From VXOZ01 sp965220045 (GTDB lineage: Bacteria > Chloroflexota > UBA11872 > VXOZ01), in contig OZ244803.1 of the NCBI GenBank assembly GCA_965220045.1, forward strand, positions 186,001 to 250,000: 64,000 bases of DNA. The letters are read 5' to 3'. Every line of letters begins with the position of its first letter. Position 1 is the first letter of the stretch. A program made the translations under genes and the position numbers. Positions 15,824-23,404 of the stretch are shown in pieces. Below the pieces are notes generated by a model. It made no database searches, had not been told where the DNA came from, and saw only the letters and a program-made list of their open reading frames with translations.

Positions 15824-16831
15824 GTGCTGCGCGTAGAGACTTGGAAATACGGTAAGCGCTGGGTGTACTCCGTCACCTATGACGAAGCAGTGCCGTCTTT
15901 GCCGGAGCATGCCGTGCCGTTGCACCGGAAGCACGGTGTACCCGGGATGGTGGCGCTGGATGCGGAGTTGCTCGCAGAGGGCGGCCAGCTACGTCTCAGC
16001 TCGCGCGGCGACAACCATGAGCGCTACCTGAACGTGGGGGAGATTCAGGAACTGCAGCGCCAGGGTTGGAGTGTCGCCAGTCTGGGGCAGGCGCGTGACG
16101 ACGATCAGTCGCCCACGAGAGGCGCCCCTACGCGGGATACGCGGCAAGCGCTGGAGCACCTGGTCGGTGCGCCGGTTACGGCGCTCTCGGTGTCGACCAT
16201 AGACCATCATCACGGGATGCTGCCGGAGGAGATTAAAGCGGCCGGCTACCTGGGAGTATTCACCCTGGAGGACCGCCTGAACTACAACCACGTCGATGAA
16301 GACTTCCACGCGCTGGGGCGGTCGGCGCTGTATACCGTAGAGGGCTTGCCGCTGCCTGCCCGGGACTACGATCCGTACTGGCGGCTGCACCAGGCCTTTG
16401 ACACGGAAGGCTGGCTGGTGGATGGCGGCCGGCTGGTTGCGGAAAATCCGGCGGACCCGGAACGCGACATCACGCCCGCGCTGCTTGACGAACGCTTTGC
16501 GAAAGTGGCGGAAGTCGGCGACGTGTGGCGCGCGACGCCGGATGAAGTGATCGACTACATGCTCACACGCCGCACCGCCCATCCGCGAGGATACCGCGGC
16601 AGTGATGAGGAAATTACCTTCTACATGGAAGCGCCGCGCATACCGGAGCGCGTACGGAACCGGGAACTGACCTTCACAATGGAGGTGCCGCCGACCTGGC
16701 AAGCGCCTGCGGTGAGCAGCGACGGCGCGCCGGTGGCAGATATGGTTAATCTTAGTGAGGGCCGCATACGCTTTACGCTGCCGGTGCACGATGGGCAGCA
16801 GATGCGGATCAGCGCGGCGGTGGGCAGTTAA
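15824..16831 (+). CDS. polysaccharide deacetylase-like (NodB-fold) protein
   Basis: GTG at 15824 is chosen because an AAGGAG ribosome site lies 7 bases upstream; longer frames have none. The first segment WVYSVTYDEAVPSLPEHAVP and HRKHGVPGMVALDAELL matches the start of a NodB-type beta/alpha barrel, where T-Y-D-E stands for the T-F-D-D metal motif. It continues with LNVGEIQELQRQGWSVASLG, the usual strand with the H-x-x-x-H region altered, and TALSVSTIDHHHGMLPEEIK. The last 60 residues look like a beta-rich accessory domain. Because the metal motif is not standard, catalytic activity is uncertain. It ends 117 bases before glpK and could share its transcript. Confidence 0.6.
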   Translation: MLRVETWKYGKRWVYSVTYDEAVPSLPEHAVPLHRKHGVPGMVALDAELLAEGGQLRLSSRGDNHERYLNVGEIQELQRQGWSVASLGQARDDDQSPTRGAPTRDTRQALEHLVGAPVTALSVSTIDHHHGMLPEEIKAAGYLGVFTLEDRLNYNHVDEDFHALGRSALYTVEGLPLPARDYDPYWRLHQAFDTEGWLVDGGRLVAENPADPERDITPALLDERFAKVAEVGDVWRATPDEVIDYMLTRRTAHPRGYRGSDEEITFYMEAPRIPERVRNRELTFTMEVPPTWQAPAVSSDGAPVADMVNLSEGRIRFTLPVHDGQQMRISAAVGS

Positions 16832-16948
16832 TTGCCCGGCCATGGATACGCATGAGGGCCTCGCCTGCTTCGCCCGGCTCTGGATTCCGGCGGAAGCCGG
16901 AATGACGGATCGCGCGGCCATGATCTCCGGTTTGGGAGTGGCAGTGTC

Positions 16949-18439
16949 GTGAGCGATTACATTCTCGCCCTCGACCAAGGCACCACTTCCTCCCGCGCCA
17001 TTCTCTTTGACGCCGCTGGGCAAATAATTGCCAGCGCCGGGCAAGAGTTGCCGCAGATCTATCCGCAGTCCGGGTGGGTGGAGCACGACCCCCATGCGAT
17101 TTGGCAAACGCAGCGTAGCTCGATCCAGGCCGTGTTGCAGAAGGCGGCGGTTGCGCCCGAGCAAATTGCGGCCATTGGCATCACGAACCAGCGAGAGACG
17201 AGCCTGGCCTGGCAGCGGTCTACCGGTGAGCCGCTGGGCAACGCCATCGTGTGGCAGTGCCGACGCACGGCGGGGCGCTGCCAAGAGCTGGCGGTGCAGG
17301 GACTGGCAGACGCGGTCCGGGACAAAACCGGCCTGGTGCTCGATGCCTACTTTTCGGGCCCCAAGTTCGAGTGGATACTGCAGAACGTCCCCCGCGCCAG
17401 GGAACTCGCGGCGCAGAACGACCTCTGTTTGGGTACCGTGGACTCTTGGCTCATCGCGCAGCTCACGGGACATGCCCTGCACGTCACTGACCCGACCAAT
17501 GCCTCCCGCACCATGCTCTACGACATCCACGCACGGGATTGGGATGCCGGCTTGCTCGCGCTCTTTGGCCTTGCGCGGGAAGCCCTGCCGCAGGTAGTGC
17601 CGTCCTCAGGTGTGCTGGGCTACACCGATCCGGCAGTGTTTGGCGCCGCTATTCCAATCGCGGGTATCGCCGGTGACCAGCAAGCCGCGCTCTTCGGGCA
17701 GACCTGCTGGCAGCCGGGGCATGCCAAGAATACCTATGGCACAGGCTGCTTCCTGCTCTCGCACACCGGCGAGCAGGCTACGCCTTCGGAAGCCGGACTG
17801 CTGACGACGGTGGCGGCTTCGGTTGATGGCCCCGCCTATGCGCTGGAAGGATCGGTTTTCGTGGCCGGCGCCGCGGTCCAGTGGCTGCGCGACAAGCTGG
17901 GCGTCATTGCCACGGCGGCGGAGAGCGAGGCGCTGGCGCGGCAAGTGCCTGACGCCGGCGGCGTGGTCGTCGTGCCCGCGTTTACGGGTCTGGGTACGCC
18001 GTATTGGGACCCCGCGGCGCGGGGAACCGTCCTCGGCCTGACGCTGGGCTCGACCAAGGCGCACTTTGTCCGTGCCACGCTGGAAGCGATCGCGTTTCAG
18101 ACCCGCGACGTGGTGGAAACAATGCAGCAGGAATCCGGCGTGGCGCTACAGGAACTGCGCGCTGACGGCGGGGCAGTTGCCAACTCCTTCCTGATGCAGA
18201 CCCAAGCGGACCTGCTCGGCATTCTGGTCGTTGTCCCTGCGGTGACGGAGACCACGGCACTCGGCGCGGCGTACCTTGCGGGACTGGGCGTGGGCTACTG
18301 GCCGGATGCCGCAACGGTAGCGGCGCAGTGGCGGGTCGCGCGACGCTACGAACCCCAAAGCAGCGCCGACGAGCGCGAAACCCGCTATGCCGCCTGGCAA
18401 CGGGCCGTGGAGCGCGCCCGCGCGTGGGCCACAACGTGA
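16949..18439 (+). CDS. glpK: glycerol kinase
   Basis: The protein phosphorylates glycerol to sn-glycerol 3-phosphate with ATP in the cytosol. It has the FGGY-family hallmarks: YILALDQGTTSSRAILFD (first phosphate loop), IYPQSGWVEHDPHAIW, AAIGITNQRETSLAW, AGDQQAALFGQTCW, GTGCFLLSHTGE, and ELRADGGAVANSFLMQTQ near the C-terminus. At 496 residues it is standard length. The start is GTG 16949, with GGGAG upstream. No glpF, glpD or regulator is adjacent, so uptake and oxidation of the product must be encoded elsewhere. Confidence 0.95.
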   Translation: MSDYILALDQGTTSSRAILFDAAGQIIASAGQELPQIYPQSGWVEHDPHAIWQTQRSSIQAVLQKAAVAPEQIAAIGITNQRETSLAWQRSTGEPLGNAIVWQCRRTAGRCQELAVQGLADAVRDKTGLVLDAYFSGPKFEWILQNVPRARELAAQNDLCLGTVDSWLIAQLTGHALHVTDPTNASRTMLYDIHARDWDAGLLALFGLAREALPQVVPSSGVLGYTDPAVFGAAIPIAGIAGDQQAALFGQTCWQPGHAKNTYGTGCFLLSHTGEQATPSEAGLLTTVAASVDGPAYALEGSVFVAGAAVQWLRDKLGVIATAAESEALARQVPDAGGVVVVPAFTGLGTPYWDPAARGTVLGLTLGSTKAHFVRATLEAIAFQTRDVVETMQQESGVALQELRADGGAVANSFLMQTQADLLGILVVVPAVTETTALGAAYLAGLGVGYWPDAATVAAQWRVARRYEPQSSADERETRYAAWQRAVERARAWATT

Positions 18440-19014
18440 ACGGTGTCTTCGGGCCGGTGTAAGAGTGGCGGGCTACGTCGTGCTGCTCCAGCGTGAGGCG
18501 CGTCGTCCGTCATCACCATAGAAATAGCGTGACCAAGCCGTTCGCCCCCGAATCGTTCGATCCGCTGCATCGGTCGATACTTCGTATCGAGCACGGGGCA
18601 GGCTCTGAGCACTTCGGCTGGCTCAGTACAGGCATCGTCGAAGGGTGAACGGCGGAGGTAGCAGGTGGCAACTCTGCACCCTATTCTCTCCGTTCATGCT
18701 TCGCCACGCCTGTACTGAATATTTCGGCAAGCTCAGCACAGGCCTTGCCGAAGTGCTCAGCACGAACGGAGAGATGTGCGTTCATATTCATTTACTTGTG
18801 TGGCCGGTAGACGGCCATGGGCATTGTCGCGAAAGTGGTAATCCCCATTGATGCGGGCGTGATGCCCACGTTCCCAGATATGCGGGCGGGACGCCCGCGC
18901 TCCCAGATAGTGTCATTCCCGCGAAAGCGGGAATCCATCTTCTTCGCGAATCCTGGACCCCGGCATTCACCGAGATGAGGATATTCGTGCCTGGAATGCT
19001 ATCGGAGTGATCAG
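18440..19014. repeat. repeat-filled intergenic region
   Basis: Holds GGCAGGCTCTGAGC-type units near 18597-18615, several copies of the CAAGCTCAGCACAGGC/CGAAGTGCTCAGCACGAACG element between about 18615 and 18775, a GCGGGCGTGATGCCCACGTT / GCGGGACGCCCGCGCTCCCA pair near 18852-18905, and the CCCGC-GAAA-GCGGG palindrome at 18911-18940. No gene is seen. Confidence 0.7.
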
Positions 19015-19794
19015 CTACACAGAATCTGGCTGCAGCGCTTCCAGCGCCACGCGGTACAGCGTTTCCAGACCCTCCCGCGTGGTGTCAGACCGAAACTGCG
19101 GATCCCACGTCTGGTCCGCGAGCGAATCACTGATTGTCAGCAGAGAACCCATCTCCACGCCGCGATAGGTCGCCACGGCAAAGAGCGCCGCGGCTTCCAT
19201 TTCGACCGTGAGCACGCCCTCCGCTCGATAGTGCTGTACCTCCGCGACGGTCTCACGGTAGGGTGCGTCAATCGTCCAGCTCGTGCCGACGCTGTACGTT
19301 ATGGTTGCGGTCCGCAGCGCCGCTTCCAGCTTGGCGGTCATGGCCGGCGAGGCATTCGCATACTTCTCCGGCGGCAGGTAGTGGTGGGAGGTGCCTTCAT
19401 CCCGGATGGCGCGGTCGCAGACGACGATGTCACCAATATTGATATGGCGCTGGAGGCTGCCGGCGGTGCCGATAGTTAGGAATCGCCGTACTCCTTGCAC
19501 AATCAATGCTTCCAGCACCAGCACCACAGCGGGCGCGCCGACGCCAAAGCCACCGGCAACTGCCACACGGTTCTCGGTTTCCTGTAGCCAGTGGAGATGG
19601 CGATAGGTTCCTCGTTCAACGCCGGCAGTTTCGTGCTGCTCGAGAATGTGTGCCAGCAAAGAAGACTGGTAGCAGAAGATCACGGCATCCGGAAACGGAA
19701 AGGGCGGTGGCTCTCTTACAAAGTGGGCAACAGCGGCACCCGGCGTGATAAAGGCCTCTTCGCGGTGCTTATTGTGGAAGTTTGGATACGGCAT
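19015..19794 (-). CDS. purine/uridine-type nucleoside phosphorylase
   Basis: The protein begins MPYPNFHNKHREEAFITP at ATG 19794-19792, with a GAGG ribosome site about 6 bases upstream; the open frame further upstream only translates repeats. The PNP/UDP phosphorylase family is shown by GFGVGAPAVVLVLEALIVQG, FLTIGTAGSLQRHINIGDIV, and the VLTVEMEAAALFAVATYRGV segment with its catalytic-site glutamate and methionine. The enzyme splits a nucleoside with phosphate to base and ribose 1-phosphate. Whether it prefers purine nucleosides, uridine or a methylthio-adenosine-like substrate is not clear. At 259 residues the length is typical. Confidence 0.85.
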   Translation of the reverse strand: MPYPNFHNKHREEAFITPGAAVAHFVREPPPFPFPDAVIFCYQSSLLAHILEQHETAGVERGTYRHLHWLQETENRVAVAGGFGVGAPAVVLVLEALIVQGVRRFLTIGTAGSLQRHINIGDIVVCDRAIRDEGTSHHYLPPEKYANASPAMTAKLEAALRTATITYSVGTSWTIDAPYRETVAEVQHYRAEGVLTVEMEAAALFAVATYRGVEMGSLLTISDSLADQTWDPQFRSDTTREGLETLYRVALEALQPDSV

Positions 19795-19826
19795 CGGCCT
19801 CAACAATCTGTCTCGGTCCTGATTCT

Positions 19827-20426
19827 GTAGCGCGGGGGCTTGTCCCCCGCCTCTTTGGTTTTTCGTGAGGTCTGCTACTTGCACCCGATCGCCGTCAAAT
19901 CGTCTGATACGCTCTATCGAGCACGGGGCAGGCTCTGAGCAATTCGACAAGCTCAGCACAGGCCTGTCGAAGGGTGAATGGGAATGGATTGTACAGCCAT
20001 ACCTCCTGAGTCCGTTCATGCTTCGACAAGCTCAGCACGAACGGCTGGGGCCGACCTGGGCTGTCGTTCCCTCCAAGCCTCGGATTCCGAGGGTATCTCA
20101 CAGTCTAATCGATTTGGCGCAACAGGACGCAGGTTACAAACCTGCGCTACCACGGAGAAGACCTGCGCAAACGCGGAGATTTGACGTAGCGCGGGGGCTT
20201 GTCCCCCGCTTGGACACACGGCATCGCGCGCATCGTTTGGCAGTCTCGCATGAGGGGCGCACTTACCGCGAAGAACTGTAGCTCATCCTGAGCCTCGAAT
20301 CTCAGGTTTGTTTCACGGTCTAATCGAATTGGCGCAACAGGACGCAGGTTACAAACCTGCGCTACCACGGAGAAGACCTGCGCTAACGTGGAGATTTGAC
20401 GTAGCGCGGGGGCTTGTCCTCCCGCC
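19827..20426. repeat. repeat block with a 110-bp direct duplication
   Basis: Bases 20101-20210 and 20317-20426 are about 93% alike by eye. Both run from TCTAATCGA through GGCGCAACAGGACGCAGGTT and CTACCACGGAGAAGACCTGC to GTAGCGCGGGGGCTTGTCC. Element copies also lie at 19827-19850 (CGCGGGGGCTTGTCCCCCGC) and at 19918-20045 (CAAGCTCAGCACGAACGGCT type). The stretch from 20427 to 20481 has no further feature. Confidence 0.75.
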
Positions 20427-20481
20427 TCTTTGAATCTATGCCTCAAATGCCCACGTGCTCAATCACGCACGCTAAGCGCGC

Positions 20482-22683
20482 CTAGGCCTTTTTTACAAAC
20501 ACCGGACTGCACCAGGCCATTTCGCCGTCGTATTGGGTGACGCGGACGAAATACGGCGTGAGGTCTTGCTGCAGCGGTTCCGGGTCTTGGTAGGTGAAAG
20601 CCGCGTCGTAGGGTGCGCGGTTTTCGCTATCGTGGGAGATGCGCACCTCGCTAGCCACGCCGGTAGTGCCCGGGCGTACGAGTTCCTCTACACCGGCTAG
20701 TTCGTTTAGGCCCACCACAAATGTGGCGGGGGGAGACGTGAAGTGGAGCGCGGTCTCGGCGTCACCCACCAGTTCCAACGCGATGCCGTCCCAGTCGCCG
20801 GAAGTTTGCGAGACCCAGCGCACGCTCTCTTCGTTCCAGTCCACGATGCCTTCTGTCGGATCGTCGAAGGCCCAACCCTTGGCCGACACGATGCGGCCGC
20901 TTTCCACGCGCAGGCTGCCGTCCCAACGCAGGCGGCGGGTGCGGTCCTTCACACGCGCGCCGCGCCAGCCGATGCGGACTTTCCGTGGTATCCCGTCCTC
21001 TGGCTCTACGAGGGGATGGGAGTAAACCACCTCAGTGCTCCGCAGCACTTCCACCTTCACCAAAGGCGCGGTGCCGGCTACTTGGATATTCAACTCAGGT
21101 GGATGGGCAGATGAGAATACTTCTCCCATCGGGCGCCCATCGGCAGTCAGATGCACGATCATGCGCGCGCCGGTGGAAGCAAACGTGCGGCGAGAGCGAA
21201 TAGCGTCCCAGATCGAGCGGCGCTGGAGTGCGGGCGCGTAAGCGCCGAGCAAACCCCCACGCACGCCGAACATGCCGCCGTTGGTGGGAAAGCTCGTGCC
21301 GGGGCGGCCGGTGTGATCGTCGCTGCCCGCCGCAAAACCGGTAATGTAGCCCCGCTCCAGCGCTTCTTGCCACACCCATTCGAACCAGCCGTGGGCCGAG
21401 GCGATCTCGATGAGCGGCATCACCTCGGCATCAAAGTAGTCGAGGTTCGCGCGCCGCCCGCCGATGTGGGGAATGAGGAATACGTCATCCAGGCCGCGAT
21501 AGCGGTCAACGAGCTTTGAGACCGGACACATATCCTCCCACGGCCCCGGATCGCCCGGCACTTGCCAGTGGGACGAGCGGTGCAACGGGCCCTCGTCGCC
21601 GAGAAAGTGCACGTTATGGTCGCCGCCCGCGGGATGGTTGCCCGACCACTCGTAGCCGAGGAGCGTCAGGAACCGGCCGGGGTCGTTGTAGCGCTTCACG
21701 ATCTCTTGCAGTTCATACCAGAACTCCGCCGTGACCTGAAAGTCGTTGCCCTGGATGCCGAGGAAGTCCACACCAGCATGGTCGCGGGCGTAGGTGAAGT
21801 ACTCGTCCGGACTGCCGGTGCCCACGGTTTCTTCCGTCTGGGCGTGCATGTCGCCCCAATACAGGCGCATGGCGGGTGCGTCAGCCTGCACGTGAATGGG
21901 ATTGCTGAGAACGGTGAAGGCCGGGTCTGTACTGCGGGCCTCAAGTCGCGTAATGCCGGTCTCGCTCAGTTTCAGGCCGGTGAAGCGGTGGACCCCACCG
22001 TCTTCTTCACTATAAGTATGGCGCGCCAGCGGCCCGGCCTGATGCGGCAAGTAGAGTCCAACCTCACCACGCAGGCCGCTCGCCGTGTTGCCCCAGGCAT
22101 CGTCGGCGCGCACGAGCACGTCGAACTCCTCGCCCGCCGCCGCTATGCTCGGCGCTTGCGCCACCAAACCCGCAGGCGGCCCGGCAATAATGCGCACCAC
22201 CGGCGCATCCGGCAATTCGCGAAACTGCAACGTGCCGAAGCTATCGGCAAAGAACTTGAACTCGAACGTGCTCTCCACAAACGTCTGCGCCTGGCTGCCG
22301 GGACTGCCCCCCGAGGTATCACCCATCACGATCCAGATGTGCTCGCCTTCCTTAAGCGTGCCGTCGTGCACGTGCACGTGGATGGTGCGCCGCCAGGGCC
22401 GCACGTGGTTCTCGCGGTCGAAGTGCACCTGCAATTTGGCGTTGCCGTCGGTATAGATGCGGCAGTAGTTCGGCGCGGTGGGATCATCAAAGTCCGGCGC
22501 GCCCCAGTCGCAGACGCCCCGCATCACCAGCCGCAGGTTGGAGCGGTCGTCCATGCCGTACGTGCCCACGGTGAAGGTGAACGTCCACGTCCCCCACGAC
22601 CCGGCCACCACGGCGTTGGTCGGCTCAAGAGCGACCGTACCGCAGTACTCCCGCAAGGTTGCTGCATCATATTCCGGTGGCAT
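20482..22683 (-). CDS. DUF3604 family protein (PHP-like metal-binding fold)
   Basis: The 733-residue product has two parts. Residues of about 1-260 are beta-rich, with an Ig-like segment GEEFDVLVRADDAWGNTASG. From about 270 on it carries the DUF3604 signature YWGDMHAQTEETVGTGSPDE, YFTYARDHAGVDFLGIQGND, LTLLGYEWSGNHPAGGDHNV, and later AAGSDDHTGRPGTSF and RRTFASTGARM. The G-D-M-H and later H/D residues look like PHP-type metal ligands. There is no signal peptide, so it is probably cytosolic. Members occur in sugar- and sulfate-ester-catabolic loci, but the reaction is not established. It is the last gene before the pnp block and is divergent from it. Confidence 0.85.
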   Translation of the reverse strand: MPPEYDAATLREYCGTVALEPTNAVVAGSWGTWTFTFTVGTYGMDDRSNLRLVMRGVCDWGAPDFDDPTAPNYCRIYTDGNAKLQVHFDRENHVRPWRRTIHVHVHDGTLKEGEHIWIVMGDTSGGSPGSQAQTFVESTFEFKFFADSFGTLQFRELPDAPVVRIIAGPPAGLVAQAPSIAAAGEEFDVLVRADDAWGNTASGLRGEVGLYLPHQAGPLARHTYSEEDGGVHRFTGLKLSETGITRLEARSTDPAFTVLSNPIHVQADAPAMRLYWGDMHAQTEETVGTGSPDEYFTYARDHAGVDFLGIQGNDFQVTAEFWYELQEIVKRYNDPGRFLTLLGYEWSGNHPAGGDHNVHFLGDEGPLHRSSHWQVPGDPGPWEDMCPVSKLVDRYRGLDDVFLIPHIGGRRANLDYFDAEVMPLIEIASAHGWFEWVWQEALERGYITGFAAGSDDHTGRPGTSFPTNGGMFGVRGGLLGAYAPALQRRSIWDAIRSRRTFASTGARMIVHLTADGRPMGEVFSSAHPPELNIQVAGTAPLVKVEVLRSTEVVYSHPLVEPEDGIPRKVRIGWRGARVKDRTRRLRWDGSLRVESGRIVSAKGWAFDDPTEGIVDWNEESVRWVSQTSGDWDGIALELVGDAETALHFTSPPATFVVGLNELAGVEELVRPGTTGVASEVRISHDSENRAPYDAAFTYQDPEPLQQDLTPYFVRVTQYDGEMAWCSPVFVKKA

Positions 22684-23052
22684 GGTGGGTGAGCGTTCTC
22701 CTTCCAGATGGTGGGGCCAGGTCGATGGCCCGGACTCCTAACTGCCTCAGTGGGTATGATTCTCAATGCACAGTATAAGACTTTGCCCAGCGATCCGTTC
22801 ACGCTGAGCTTGCCTGTCCTGAACTTGCCGAAGGGTCGAAGCGCGAACGGATAGGCTTCCCGCATCGCTGCGACGGATGGTTCTTACCAATGCCATTCCG
22901 CATTGTCCGGCCAAGGGGCGACCATCGCCTCTTCAGTAGGAATAGGCTGTAGACTTGCACCCGACCCCGGGATACGGCAATAGCAGCCAGGAGCAATTGG
23001 CTGCTCGCAGCTCGCGCTACCATCTTGACTAAGGTTGTTTCCTTGCTTCTTC

Positions 23053-23082
23053 TTGAAATGGGATTAGCCGCTCGGCTATAGT
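23053..23082 (+). promoter_or_regulatory. predicted housekeeping promoter for the pnp leader
   Basis: TTGAAA (23053-23058) is followed after 17 bases by CTATAG, or after 18 by TATAGT (23077-23082). Transcription from about 23089 would give a leader of roughly 315 bases before pnp. The spacing and match are good, but start-site data are lacking. Confidence 0.5.
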
Positions 23083-23153
23083 GAAGTGTGGAAGATAACG
23101 TGGTCTTCTTCAATACTTTTTCTTAATTGCGTGCCGCGCGTCGGCTACCGGCT

Positions 23154-23360
23154 TGTCCGAAAGACACGTGTCGGACAGGGTTAGTGATTGGTGACTAGCA
23201 CATGCTGTTTCGGTAAAGCGCTTTTGCCGGAAGTCGGTTCTCGCTCAACGGAGTAGAGGGATACTCGGGAGTAGAAGGCCGCGTTTCAGTGAAACGGCGA
23301 CTTGGTTTTGCGGAAACGGGAACTTCGATACCATGAAGCAGCATCTGCTAGTCACTAACC
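23154..23360 (+). ncRNA. predicted structured 5' leader RNA of pnp
   Basis: A first hairpin pairs TGTCCGA (23154-23160) with TCGGACA (23171-23177). Then a long terminal stem pairs 23179-23207 with 23339-23360: GGTTAGTGA, CTAGCA and ATGCTG on the 5' side find their complements in order. There is one C-C mismatch and a 7-base bulge on the 5' side. Inside lie at least three local hairpins: CGGTAAA with TTTGCCG (23211-23229), GAGTA with TACTC (23251-23266), and CGTTTC with GAAACG (23282-23296). Together they form a multibranched fold that ends 45 bases before pnp. Bacterial pnp is known to be autoregulated through a double-stranded leader, so a control role fits. An inserted element with 22-bp inverted ends is the main alternative. 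Confidence 0.55.
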
Positions 23361-23404
23361 ACACCTGGGGTTGAGGCGGGGCACGGGAAGGGTTTTTTCA
23401 TCGT

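Noticed and set aside
15989..17530. 513-codon minus-strand frame across the deacetylase-like gene and glpK
   Set aside because: It spans two well-supported + strand genes and the gap between them and has no domain signal.
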